In this document: positions 8,795-17,008 of the stretch, piece after piece | Position numbering within the stretch: the first letter of the stretch is position 1 | How the letters are laid out: each line of letters begins with the position of its first letter | Source: CAZYSK01 sp964649415 | Lineage (GTDB): Bacteria > Chloroflexota > Anaerolineae > B4-G1 | Reading direction: 5' to 3' | NCBI GenBank assembly: GCA_964649415.1 | Contig: CAZYSK010000012.1 | Coordinates: 1-64,000 of the forward strand | DNA length: 64,000 nucleotides | Translations under genes and position numbers: made by a program | The notes under the pieces: generated by a model | Told to the model about the DNA's origin: nothing | The model's input: only the letters and a program-made list of their open reading frames with translations | The model's database searches: none

Positions 8795-11700
8795 ATGTCG
8801 CATTGGGGGGTGAGGTCGTTGGGCGTGTCTCGATCCAGGCCATTGAAGCTGGTCTGGGCCTCCGGCATTGCCTTGCTTGGTGTGGTCTGCTTGCTGGGAC
8901 TGATAGGCGGCCCGGGCGTGGCCGCGACCGGCGCAGCGCACGCCATCAGCGGAGATCGCGTGGCCCGTCCGGGCGCTGGCGGTTTGGCGCGCGGGATTCA
9001 CGCGCCGGCGGGAGCCGTTCGCGGGGGCGCGCTATCTCGGCTCCAGGGCGATACGTACGTGAGTGCCGGGACGGGCAGCGACGTCACTGGAACGGGGAGC
9101 ATAGCCGCGCCGTTTGCCACGATCGGGCGCGCGATCAGTGAGACGGACGCGGGGGGAACCGTCCACGTCGCCCGGGGCACCTACACCGAGAACCTGATCC
9201 TGGAGAAAGCGCTGAACCTGCTGGGGGGGTACGACGCCGCGAATTGGCTCACGCGTTCGCTGGAGGCGTATGCGACGACGGTGGATGGCCGAGAGCTGGG
9301 CAGCGTGCTCAGCGTAGACGTACAAGATGGCAACGGCGTGACGGTGGAGGGCTTCACGTTCGTCAACGGCCGGAGCGACGAGGGGGGCGGGGTGCGCCTG
9401 GCCAGCGGCGTGCCGGTCTGCCTCCGGTCCAACTGGGTGGTGGGCAACACGGCCGAGGAGAAGGGCGGGGGGATCTACGTCGACGCGGCCAGTGAGACGG
9501 TCACGCTGGATGGCAACACGATATTCAGCAACACCGCCGGGAACGCCGGAGGTGGGATCCACATCGTCGACGGCGCGGTCATGGCCCAGAACGACGTCAT
9601 CGCCAACAACAGGGAGTCCGAATCATCGGGGAAGGGGGTCTATCTCGCGGGTGGGTCTCTGGTGGCCCGGCACTGGACGTTGGCGAGCAACGGTACGTTT
9701 GGCATCTGGACTCGCGCGGGGTCGGCGAGGCTCACCAACACTATCGTGTCCTCTCACACGATTGGCTTCGACGGCGGTGCCATCGCCGCGGACCACAGCG
9801 TCTTCTTCAACACGCCCATCCCCTGCAACAACGGGGCGTCCTGTACCCACCCCGTCACGGGCGATCCCCGGTTCGTCGAGCCAGCGAATGGGAATTACCA
9901 CATAGGTCCCGGCTCGGCGGCGTTTGATGCAGGGGTGCCCGCCGGGGTGAGCACCGACGTGGACGGCGAGCCTCGCCCGCTGTGCTCGGGCTACGACGCC
10001 GGCGCCGACGAGTTAATGCCGTCGCGGCCCGTGGCCGCCTTCGCGTCCTGTGGCCCAGACTGGTTGGGGGAATACACGGCCTTCGTCAACACCACGCTCG
10101 TCACCGGATGTGCCGACTACGTCTGGCACTTCGGCGACGATCAGACCTCCCACGACGTGAGCCCCTCACACCGATATGGCGCGCCTGGCTCATACTCGGT
10201 CACGCTCACCGCGACCAACTTCGCGGGGAGCAGTGTGGCGACCGGCACTGTGGTGATCTACAGCCCGGCCACCGGCGTGGCGATTGATGGGCCTTCAACG
10301 GGCCGGATCAACACAGGGCACGTCTTCACCGCCACCGTGGAGCCGATCACGGCCACGCGGCACATCACCTACGTCTGGCAGGCCACGGGGCAAGCGGCGG
10401 CGGTCCACGCGGATAGGGACATCAGCGACTCTCTCGCCTTCACCTGGGACCTGGCCGGCCCCAAGATCGTGACCGTGACGGCTACGAATGGGGGCGGCAC
10501 GCTCAGCACGTCGCTGCCTATCACGCTGGTGGCCGCCGGTGTGCCGTTCAGCGATGGCTTCGAGTCGGGCGGGCTGAGCTGGCCGTGGAACGTCGGCACG
10601 ACCGGGGAGGGCCGGGTGGCGGTGACGCGCACGTATGGCGCTCATTCTGGATCGTATTGCGCCATTCTCGATAGCAGGGACGGCGTCTCCTCCACGGCCG
10701 GACTGGTCTTGAACGTGGATCTCTCGGGCCAGAATGGGGTGCTGCTGGATTTCTGGTGGCGAAGCTTCGGCGATCAGAGCCAAGCCGGGGACGGCGTGTT
10801 CATCCGCGACGGGGGTGAGGCCGGGTGGTCCAAGGTGTTCACCTTCGCCGCCGGCTACCCGCCGGACGGTGACTATCACCACGCAGTCATCCACCTGGAT
10901 GCGGAGGCTGCCGCAAGGGATCTGTCGTTCGGCGCTGGCTTCCAGATCATGTTCCAGTTCGAGAAGAACCGCTCGATTCCCTACGACGGGTATGCCGTGG
11001 ATGCGGTCCGCGTGACGCACATCCCGGTTGAGGGGGTTGACATCGACGGGCCGGAGGTGGTCAACGTCGGAGTTCCCCACAGCCTCACCGCGACGGTCAG
11101 CCCGCCCACGGCGACGCTGCCGATCAGCTACACGTGGTGGCCGGCCCCGACGGCGGGGCAGGGCGGGCGCGTGGCCACCTTCACGTGGCCGGTCACGGGT
11201 CCGCAGACGATCCGTGTGACGGCGGAGAACGTCGGCGGCTCGTTCACAGACACGTGTGCGATCCACGTCGTCGTCCCCGTCGGGGCGGTGGACATAGATG
11301 GCGCGGAAACCGGCACGGTCGACGATTCGTATGCGTTCACCGCCCGGGTGAGCCCGTGTACGGCGACGCTGCCGATCACCTATCGGTGGCAGGCCACGGG
11401 GCAGGATGACGTGAGCACAAGCACGCGCGCCCTCAGCCACACGGTCCCGTACACGTGGCGCACGGGCGGGACCAAGATCATCACGGTCACGGCGGGCAAC
11501 GTTGGGGGCACGCGGGTCTTCAGCCACGCGATCTCTGTGCTGGTGCCGGTTGGGGACGTGAGGATGGACGGCCCGGACGCGGTCAACAACGACACGCCCG
11601 GCGCGTTCACGGCGGTGGTCAGACCTCTTTCGGCTACGGTGCCCATCACCTACCGGTGGCAGGCCACGGGGCAGGCTGACGTGAGCACACGCACGCGCGT

Positions 11701-12994
11701 CCTCAGCCACACGATGCTGTTCACGTGGCGCACGGGGGGGACCAAGGCCGTCACGGTCACCGCGGGCAACGCCGGAGGCACGCGCGTCTTCAGCCGCACG
11801 ATCTCTGTGTGGGTGCCTGTGGGCGACATCGGGATTGAGGGCCCCGGGATAGGCATCACCGGCACGGCCCACTGCTTCACTGCGACGGCCAGCCCGAGCA
11901 CGGCCACGCTGCCCATCACCTACCGGTGGCAAGCCACAGGGCAGGAGGATGTGCGCGTGGTCACGAGCGCCCTCAGTTGCACGGTCCCGTTTACCTGGCG
12001 CATGGGGGGAGCCAAGAACGTGTGCGTCACCGCCGCGAATGCGGGAGGTGACTCTCAGGCTTGTCACAAGATCATCTTGCCGCCCTGTGAGTGCTACATC
12101 CCGGTGGTCATGCGCAGCTTCTGGCAGCCCGGCCAGAGGTGGTATGCCCAGGGCCTGGGGGGACAGGTGGTCTTTGCCCTAGCCGGGTGCGATGACGGCA
12201 CCGTGTTCGCCGGCGCGGAGGATGGCGTCTACCGTCGCGCCGCCGGGCATACTGAGTGGGAGCTGGAGCGGCCGACGAAGGGGGCCGTGCGGGGGGTGGC
12301 GGCCAGCCCGGACTGCACGCGCGTCTACGCCGCCGCCATTGAAGACGGCATCCTGGCGCGCGAGGAGGGGGCGTGGCCGGTGGTGTCCACGGAGGGGATG
12401 AGCCAGGCCCGAGCGGTCGCGCTCGCGGAAAACGCGGTCGTGGCGGGTGGGGATTTCGGCGTGCGGTACGCGCCAGTGGACGGGGGGCACGACTGGTCGG
12501 TGCCGGGTGCCTGCACGGATGAGCCGGTGACCGGCCTGACGCGGAGCGACGGACGGATCTACGCCGCCACCTGGGGCGAGGGGGTGTGGTATTGCGATCA
12601 GGGGGGGGCGGGTGAATGGCGGGCGGTGAACGCGGGCCTGGACAAGCTGTACGTCCTGAGCGCTATGGGCGCGCCGACGGACGGAGCGCCGAGGTTCGCG
12701 GGGGTGCTGGGCGGGTTCTACCGCTGGAGCGGTGCGGAATGGATGAGGCCGGAGCCGTGGGGCAGCAGCTCGACGTACTGCTTTGCGATCGACGGTGTGA
12801 CTGCATACGCCGGGCAGGGGAGCGAGGGGGTGCTGCGCAGCGCGGACGAGGGGGTGACGTGGGCCACGCTGAACGACGGGTGGGAGGCCTCGCTGCCGGC
12901 TGTGCGGGCCTTGCTCATTCAAGCGGATGCCGCCGGCCGGCGGTGGCTGTACGCCGGGACGAGCACGGGGGTGTGGGGCCATCCGCTGCCGTAG
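8795..12994 (+). CDS. Large secreted beta-helix / PKD / Ig-repeat / propeller protein
   Basis: About 1399 residues from ATG 8795. GTG 8684 and ATG 8720 are in-frame alternatives. ATG 8795 places a signal-type helix LVWASGIALLGVVCLLGLI close to the N-terminus after a GGAGG-rich stretch. A right-handed beta-helix begins with TYVSAGTGSDVTGTGS and IAAPFATIGRAIS. A PKD-like domain (YVWHFGDDQTSHDVSPSH) follows, then five Ig-like modules sharing AT(L/V)PITYRWQATGQ and VTAGNVGGT, with a jelly-roll-type segment after the first. A CYIPVVMRS motif separates these from a C-terminal beta-propeller-like domain with repeated VFAGAEDGVYRR-type turns. It is an extracellular adhesion or recognition protein. 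It follows the TPR/stalk gene and probably closes the first operon. The DNA of the Ig modules is strongly repetitive, so recombination is likely. Confidence 0.75.
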   Translation: MSHWGVRSLGVSRSRPLKLVWASGIALLGVVCLLGLIGGPGVAATGAAHAISGDRVARPGAGGLARGIHAPAGAVRGGALSRLQGDTYVSAGTGSDVTGTGSIAAPFATIGRAISETDAGGTVHVARGTYTENLILEKALNLLGGYDAANWLTRSLEAYATTVDGRELGSVLSVDVQDGNGVTVEGFTFVNGRSDEGGGVRLASGVPVCLRSNWVVGNTAEEKGGGIYVDAASETVTLDGNTIFSNTAGNAGGGIHIVDGAVMAQNDVIANNRESESSGKGVYLAGGSLVARHWTLASNGTFGIWTRAGSARLTNTIVSSHTIGFDGGAIAADHSVFFNTPIPCNNGASCTHPVTGDPRFVEPANGNYHIGPGSAAFDAGVPAGVSTDVDGEPRPLCSGYDAGADELMPSRPVAAFASCGPDWLGEYTAFVNTTLVTGCADYVWHFGDDQTSHDVSPSHRYGAPGSYSVTLTATNFAGSSVATGTVVIYSPATGVAIDGPSTGRINTGHVFTATVEPITATRHITYVWQATGQAAAVHADRDISDSLAFTWDLAGPKIVTVTATNGGGTLSTSLPITLVAAGVPFSDGFESGGLSWPWNVGTTGEGRVAVTRTYGAHSGSYCAILDSRDGVSSTAGLVLNVDLSGQNGVLLDFWWRSFGDQSQAGDGVFIRDGGEAGWSKVFTFAAGYPPDGDYHHAVIHLDAEAAARDLSFGAGFQIMFQFEKNRSIPYDGYAVDAVRVTHIPVEGVDIDGPEVVNVGVPHSLTATVSPPTATLPISYTWWPAPTAGQGGRVATFTWPVTGPQTIRVTAENVGGSFTDTCAIHVVVPVGAVDIDGAETGTVDDSYAFTARVSPCTATLPITYRWQATGQDDVSTSTRALSHTVPYTWRTGGTKIITVTAGNVGGTRVFSHAISVLVPVGDVRMDGPDAVNNDTPGAFTAVVRPLSATVPITYRWQATGQADVSTRTRVLSHTMLFTWRTGGTKAVTVTAGNAGGTRVFSRTISVWVPVGDIGIEGPGIGITGTAHCFTATASPSTATLPITYRWQATGQEDVRVVTSALSCTVPFTWRMGGAKNVCVTAANAGGDSQACHKIILPPCECYIPVVMRSFWQPGQRWYAQGLGGQVVFALAGCDDGTVFAGAEDGVYRRAAGHTEWELERPTKGAVRGVAASPDCTRVYAAAIEDGILAREEGAWPVVSTEGMSQARAVALAENAVVAGGDFGVRYAPVDGGHDWSVPGACTDEPVTGLTRSDGRIYAATWGEGVWYCDQGGAGEWRAVNAGLDKLYVLSAMGAPTDGAPRFAGVLGGFYRWSGAEWMRPEPWGSSSTYCFAIDGVTAYAGQGSEGVLRSADEGVTWATLNDGWEASLPAVRALLIQADAAGRRWLYAGTSTGVWGHPLP

Positions 12995-13080
12995 GTGGGT
13001 GGGGAGAGAACGCGCGGGCCGGACCGGGCTGTCAGTGGTTTGTTCATAGGTGTATGCTATACTGTTGCAAGAAGGTGGGG

Positions 13081-13125
13081 ATAGGGCCTCAGTTCCGGCG
13101 GCAGGGAAGAGGCCCTATTCTGTCT
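13081..13125 (+). terminator. Hairpin terminator after the secreted protein gene
   Basis: ATAGGGCCTC (13081-13090) pairs perfectly with GAGGCCCTAT (13109-13118) over 10 bp, followed by the T-rich TCTGTCTT. It ends the operon running through 12994. An extended -10 element TGCTATACT at 13055-13063 lies just upstream, so a very short separate transcript ending here is also possible. No good -35 is visible. Confidence 0.6.
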
Positions 13126-13148
13126 TGGCGTGTGTGCCTGACGTGGGA

Positions 13149-13247
13149 TCACGGGCCGCGGTAGCGGGGTGCCAACAGGACGATGGCGGTGATGAGGCCG
13201 GCGATGTAGGCGACTAGCATCAGGATTAGGGTGGTTTGGGTGAGCAT
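13149..13247 (-). CDS. 32-residue single-helix membrane peptide
   Basis: A short frame on the minus strand runs from ATG (13247-13245) to TGA (13151-13149). It encodes a peptide that is almost all one membrane helix (LILMLVAYIAGLITAIVLL) ending in a basic APRYRGP tail. The ribosome site AAGGAGAG stands 8 bases before the ATG. It follows the RHH gene at 13300-13512 on the same strand, mirroring the RHH + membrane protein pair at 14082-14719. Small hydrophobic peptides of this kind can be membrane toxins or modulators of membrane proteins. No sequence family is recognised. Confidence 0.55.
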   Translation of the reverse strand: MLTQTTLILMLVAYIAGLITAIVLLAPRYRGP

Positions 13248-13299
13248 TTGCGCCACTCTCCTTTCGGTCTAGCTCCCTGGATTCCGGTATCAGTGCATA

Positions 13300-13512
13300 T
13301 CAAATCAGATCCAAGACGATCTCCCGGATATCGCCCGCGTTTTCCAGCAGCAGGCGGGCATGGGGATCTTGCTTGACGGGGTGCAGAAACAGGAACAGCC
13401 TCGTGGTTCTGTACAGCAGATCGGCTATGGTCGTCCGCTCTTGCGCGGCGATTCTTTTCAGGTTCTGATACGTATGGGTGGGGATCTTCAGTCTATAGTC
13501 AGTCCAGGACAT
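13300..13512 (-). CDS. Ribbon-helix-helix-type regulator, copy A
   Basis: 70 residues from ATG 13512, behind AAGGTAGG. An upstream in-frame ATG at 13563 would lie within the promoter and is rejected. The N-terminal strand DYRLKIPTHTYQNLKRIA followed by TTIADLLYRTTRLFLFL has the beta-alpha-alpha pattern of CopG/Arc-type DNA-binding proteins. The C-terminus ARLLLENAGDIREIVLDLI is conserved in the paralogue at 14507. Such proteins act as dimers that repress their own promoter, often as antitoxins. The promoter upstream carries GTGTAT/ATACAC half-sites at the same spacing as in the paralogue. The downstream 32-residue membrane peptide is the presumed partner. Confidence 0.6.
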   Translation of the reverse strand: MSWTDYRLKIPTHTYQNLKRIAAQERTTIADLLYRTTRLFLFLHPVKQDPHARLLLENAGDIREIVLDLI

Positions 13513-13535
13513 TATGTACCTACCTTGTATATTTA

Positions 13536-13582
13536 GTGTATGTTGTTTATACATATTATACACATAAATGGTGTATTGTCAA
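13536..13582 (-). promoter_or_regulatory. Promoter and operator of RHH unit A
   Basis: Read on the minus strand: TTGACA (13582-13577), a 16-nt spacer and TATAAT (13560-13555). An inverted pair GTGTAT (13563-13558) and ATACAC (13541-13536) with 16 bases between overlaps the -10. A degenerate third half-site follows. Spacing, spacer length and half-sites match unit B at 14735-14790, which points to a shared regulator, presumably the RHH proteins. Confidence 0.75.
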
Positions 13583-13846
13583 TAGGAACTGGGTACCATT
13601 TCGGGGTGATTGTCTTCGGGGCACGGTACGCCTGCGTCCGTAGGCGTGGGGGCGACAACAGGGGGCCAGACAGGTGGCTGATCAGGGAGGCGTGCTAACG
13701 GCTGCGGGCACGCTTCGATATGTCCCTGGAGAGCTGAAGGCGTCTGTTGGAGTCCGCGCGGGCAAGGCAGTTTTGGTCAGACTGCCACGCTACGCCTGGG
13801 CTTGGGCATAGAACGGCACGCGTGCACGATCAGCAGGCTGTAGCTT
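13583..13846. other. Gene-free stretch between divergent promoters
   Basis: Lies between the RHH unit A promoter (minus strand) and the RNA copy 2 promoter (plus strand). I find no reading frame with a ribosome site or family features, and no repeat matching other parts of the window. Confidence 0.4.
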
Positions 13847-13875
13847 TTGACACTGCACCAGAAGCGTGGTACAAT
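13847..13875 (+). promoter_or_regulatory. Consensus sigma-70-type promoter of structured RNA copy 2
   Basis: TTGACA 13847-13852, 17-nt spacer, TACAAT 13870-13875. It points into a gene-free region that ends against the convergent membrane-protein gene at 14082. Same design as the promoter at 2390. Confidence 0.7.
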
Positions 13876-13881
13876 GACGAT

Positions 13882-14066
13882 TGTTGTCGGGGAGCGACTT
13901 CGCTCCCTATTGGCGTGGCGAAACGTGCCCTTCAGGACCGGCTGGCCTGGCGGGCGAGTGATGTGGGGCGGGGGCCACGATGTGCGGAAAACGTGCGCGA
14001 GCGATATCTCTTTCCTCTGGCGTAGTCGAGCAATTCGACTACAGCTCTTCTCTCTGGTTGTCCCCG
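13882..14066 (+). ncRNA. Candidate structured small RNA, copy 2
   Basis: After the promoter comes a 7-bp hairpin GGGAGCG/CGCTCCC (13890-13907). A long-range stem follows: CGGGGGC (13969-13975) with GTCCCCG (14060-14066), where a G-U pair replaces the A-U of copy 1. An 8-bp hairpin 14022-14029/14035-14042 has a 5-nt loop. TCCTCTG lies two bases before the hairpin and CTCTT two bases after, exactly as in copy 1. Stem pair 2 is U-A here against C-G in copy 1, and pair 3 is A-U against G-U. These consistent changes support a real RNA structure. A frame starting at ATG 13874 can be read through it but has no ribosome site or protein-like features. Confidence 0.45.
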
Positions 14067-14081
14067 TCGGCTGTGGCTGTT

Positions 14082-14438
14082 CTATCCTTCCCGTGCGTCC
14101 CTGAAAAAGAATCCAAGCGCAACACCAAGGGGGGTGGCAATGTAGGGGATCACTGTCGTGATCAACTGCAGCATCTTGTCGATGATGTCTGTCATATTGT
14201 CGCCGCCGGTCCCCTTGACTGCCCATGCAATGATCAGTGTCATCATGACGGTTCCGTTGCAGCCAACGGTAAGCGCAAAAAGAACGAGGAGGCCGACTGC
14301 CAGGGCGCTTGCCATCCGAAAACGAGCCCTCTCCGGCTGCCAGGGCTCGTCCAGTGCGGAGAGGCTCTTTCTCAGTTGTGCGTCCGTGATGACGTCTTCG
14401 GGGCGGATCTGCTTGTAGACGGTGTCCGCTTGTGCCAT
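14082..14438 (-). CDS. Small two-helix membrane protein of RHH unit B
   Basis: 118 residues, ATG 14438 with AAGGAGAG upstream. A charged N-terminal part (YKQIRPEDVITDAQLRKSL) is followed by two hydrophobic helices, ASALAVGLLVLFALTVG (~43-59) and ITTVIPYIATPLGVALGFFF (~92-111), the second ending in a basic/acidic tail RDAREG. It lies 68 bases after the RHH gene in the same direction, so the two form a unit resembling RHH + 32-residue peptide at 13149-13512. Function is not recognised. A phage-type or toxin-like membrane protein, or a small accessory subunit of the neighbouring membrane ATPases, would fit. Confidence 0.6.
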   Translation of the reverse strand: MAQADTVYKQIRPEDVITDAQLRKSLSALDEPWQPERARFRMASALAVGLLVLFALTVGCNGTVMMTLIIAWAVKGTGGDNMTDIIDKMLQLITTVIPYIATPLGVALGFFFRDAREG

Positions 14439-14506
14439 GGATCTCTCCTTGTCTGCGGGGGTGACCTCGGGTGTCGCCTGGTTGGGCGGTGGACTGAGCG
14501 CGCTGC

Positions 14507-14719
14507 CTATATGAAATCCAAGACGATCTCCTGCATTTCGCCATCGCGTTCGACCAGCAGCCGGGCAGTGGGGTCATCTTTGATGGAGCGAACAAACAGG
14601 AGCAACTTGGTCGCCCTACGTAGCAGATCGGCGACGCTGGTGTCTTCTTGTGCGGCCATCCGTTGCAGGTTGTTGTAGCTGTCCGTGGGGATCGCGAGAT
14701 TGTAACGTGTACGGGACAT
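14507..14719 (-). CDS. Ribbon-helix-helix-type regulator, copy B
   Basis: 70 residues from ATG 14719, with AGGAGGTAG as ribosome site. The pattern RYNLAIPTDSYNNLQRMA, TSVADLLRRATKLLLFV and the C-terminal ARLLVERDGEMQEIVLDFI align along the full length with copy A at 13300-13512, including the position of the DP.ARLL motif. It should bind DNA as a dimer through its N-terminal strand. The promoter carries GTGTAT/ATACAC half-sites at identical spacing to copy A, so cross-regulation between the units is likely. The downstream gene encodes a 118-residue membrane protein. Confidence 0.65.
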   Translation of the reverse strand: MSRTRYNLAIPTDSYNNLQRMAAQEDTSVADLLRRATKLLLFVRSIKDDPTARLLVERDGEMQEIVLDFI

Positions 14720-14734
14720 CTTCTACCTCCTGAT

Positions 14735-14790
14735 GTGTATAGAGTGTATGGTTTCTGTATATATTATACACAGAAATTGTGGGGTGTCAA
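14735..14790 (-). promoter_or_regulatory. Promoter and operator of RHH unit B
   Basis: On the minus strand TTGACA (14790-14785), 16-nt spacer, TATAAT (14768-14763). Half-site GTGTAT (14771-14766) and its inverse ATACAC (14749-14744) are 16 bases apart, and a further intact ATACAC lies at 14740-14735. The first half-site overlaps the -10, as expected for a repressor operator. Confidence 0.75.
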
Positions 14791-15017
14791 GTAGGCACCG
14801 GTTTGCCGGTTTGATTTCCGGTTTTTGGGCAGAGTGTATAGTGATCTTTCAGAAGTGACAGCTAGGGGCTGCACTCCAGCATCCCGGACTGCTATGGAGC
14901 TGATTCCTCGGCATGGGCATCCTGATTGTCGTTGATGTCCGTTTCTAGTCGGCGCTGTAAGCTGTGGTATCCCAGTAACGAACAGAGAAGACCTCACTGC
15001 ACAGAAGGGGATTAGGA

Positions 15018-16877
15018 ATGGCAACAGACTCCGGATCGAACCAAGAAGCACTCAGCCTTGGTAAGGTGAAGACCGCGATTGAGCAAGACCAGGCGCGCCT
15101 GATGATGGTGCTCTTTATGGTATTGCTTGTCGCGATATTCTGCCTCATGTGGAAGTATGGGGAAGTTGTCATACAGAAAGAGAGCTGTGAAGCAACTCGA
15201 ATTGTGGAGAAGACGCAAATCGTGATGATTAAGAGGGCAGTTGACGTGGAGCAGACGAAGGTGATACGGGTTACCTCTACGCTCAGCGCGTGTGAAGGCA
15301 CGGTTGGTGCATTTGAGACCAAGGTTGCTTCCCTTACACTGACCCCTTGCTCATCTGCCACGGCGCAACGGACTGACGCGCCCAGCCCGACACCGACACC
15401 GACTGACGCGCCCAGCTCGACACCGACACCGACTAACACGCTCATACCACCGACTGACACGCCCGCACCGACACCGACTGACACGCCCGCACCGACACCG
15501 ACTGACACGCCCATACCGCCGCCGACTGACACGCCTATACCGCCCCCATCTGTTGACAGCATTGAGCCCCGGCAGGGACGAAACGATGTTTCAGTGCCGG
15601 TGACGATCCATGGGAGCCATTTCTTTGGTACGCCTACAGCGACGCTCAGACTTGGACAGGATGCTATCCCCATCCCCATCGCTTACGCTACGGGCAGTGT
15701 ACTTCGCGGGACGGTGCGGCCTGGGATTGCGCGAGGTGCCTACGACCTCGTTGTCACCAACCCTGATGGACAACAATCTGCTACGCTCAATGGCGCTTAC
15801 ACTGCTCGCTATCCTCCTCCGGACGTTGGTGGCATTACACCGACCGAGGGGTGCAGCAATGCTGACGTACCGGTGACCATACAGGGAGACGATTTCCTTG
15901 ACACGCCGACGGTGACGCTTGGAAATAAGCGGGTCACCAGCCTCTGTTATGTCGACGCCAGTACACTTACTGGGATAGTGCCCGCTGGTATTGCACCTGG
16001 GGTCTATCCCCTGGCTGTCACTAACCCCGATGGTCAGTCTGATTCATTACCAGGGGCCTACGTGGCAGATGATCGCTTTTGTGGCGATCCGGATACTATG
16101 GCACTTGAATCCCCATATCTGGTCACGTTTGGCCCCGATGCCGGGTCGCGTTACGATACTGGGTATCAGGAGCAAGTGATCTGGTTCGAAGTGCCGATCA
16201 CTACTCAGGTTAGCGACTTGCACGTCCGCATCTTCGACGCTGACACGGGCGCAGAGGTGGATGATCATCGGGGCGACGATATCTACGACACAGAGATGCG
16301 CTACACGCTTCATGGAGCAACACTTTTGTCGACGGTGACGATTGGCGAAAGCTCTACTCTGAATGGAGACTGGTCTTCTCTCTTCGGGCCGTTATCGCCG
16401 AGTGAGGGGAAGTTGGCAGGAGGCTGGTACGTTTTCCGGCTAGAAGTAGAGGGGTTGGGGGGGAGCGATGCGAACTGGTATCGGGTGGCGCTAAGCGATT
16501 TGCCGCACACCAACTCTATCCCCTGTGACGTGCGGATGTACGCTGACTCCCTGACGTTGCTGCTAGACTATGGAATGGTGGGTGGGAGTCAACCGCTGTT
16601 CCATCCTTACGTTGAGAAAGAGGTGGACGTTTTCAATCTACAGACCTTTGGGTGCAGTGGCGTGGATGGCCTCATATCGAGCCAAACGCCATCACGCACA
16701 CTGACAGCGTCGTGCTGTGTTGATTCGACGGTCTATGCTGTCGGGGATGATGAAGACGAGGCGACCTGGGCGGTCGATTTCAGTGGATGCACTAATGGTG
16801 ATACGACCTATCTTGGCTTCACGATCAAAGATGAGTACAACCAGGCGCTACCTATCTTCACTCGACCGATGAGATGA
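15018..16877 (+). CDS. Membrane-anchored surface protein with two IPT/TIG domains
   Basis: 619 residues. A short cytoplasmic N-terminus precedes one membrane helix (MMVLFMVLLVAIFCLMWKY, ~29-47). An extracytoplasmic helical piece, a Pro/Thr-rich stalk of repeated PTPTDTPAP units (~120-175) and two IPT/TIG-like beta-sandwiches follow (SIEPRQGRNDVSVPVTIHG ~180-258; GITPTEGCSNADVPVTIQG ~263-340). A ~260-residue C-terminal beta-rich domain starts at ESPYLVTFGPDAGS. That domain is shared with the next gene and includes VRIFDADTGAEVDDHRGDD and ADSLTLLLDY. The topology is single-pass with the sensor outside. It probably acts as the receptor or ligand-binding partner of the ATPases downstream (inference). 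The C-terminal domain family is not recognised. Confidence 0.65.
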   Translation: MATDSGSNQEALSLGKVKTAIEQDQARLMMVLFMVLLVAIFCLMWKYGEVVIQKESCEATRIVEKTQIVMIKRAVDVEQTKVIRVTSTLSACEGTVGAFETKVASLTLTPCSSATAQRTDAPSPTPTPTDAPSSTPTPTNTLIPPTDTPAPTPTDTPAPTPTDTPIPPPTDTPIPPPSVDSIEPRQGRNDVSVPVTIHGSHFFGTPTATLRLGQDAIPIPIAYATGSVLRGTVRPGIARGAYDLVVTNPDGQQSATLNGAYTARYPPPDVGGITPTEGCSNADVPVTIQGDDFLDTPTVTLGNKRVTSLCYVDASTLTGIVPAGIAPGVYPLAVTNPDGQSDSLPGAYVADDRFCGDPDTMALESPYLVTFGPDAGSRYDTGYQEQVIWFEVPITTQVSDLHVRIFDADTGAEVDDHRGDDIYDTEMRYTLHGATLLSTVTIGESSTLNGDWSSLFGPLSPSEGKLAGGWYVFRLEVEGLGGSDANWYRVALSDLPHTNSIPCDVRMYADSLTLLLDYGMVGGSQPLFHPYVEKEVDVFNLQTFGCSGVDGLISSQTPSRTLTASCCVDSTVYAVGDDEDEATWAVDFSGCTNGDTTYLGFTIKDEYNQALPIFTRPMR

Positions 16878-17008
16878 ACCGGTGATAGCACTGATCTACC
16901 CGCCTTAGCGTTCGAACTGAAAGCGAGCCAGCATTCTGGTACCGCATTTGCTGTAACCGGATATCTCACGGAGAACAGTGGCTTTCTCCGGCCAGGAAAG
17001 GCTCAGTT

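Noticed and set aside
10295..12067. 590-codon minus-strand frame opposite the Ig repeats
   Set aside because: Arg/His/Asp-rich antisense of the repetitive modules; no signal, domain or ribosome site.
13847..14104. Reading frame through RNA copy 2
   Set aside because: Its start codon lies at the promoter, no ribosome site exists, composition is not protein-like, and the stems conserved with copy 1 explain the sequence better.
13777..14595. 272-codon minus-strand frame across the RHH unit B genes
   Set aside because: Overlaps two genes with better starts, ribosome sites and family patterns; its own product is shadow-like.
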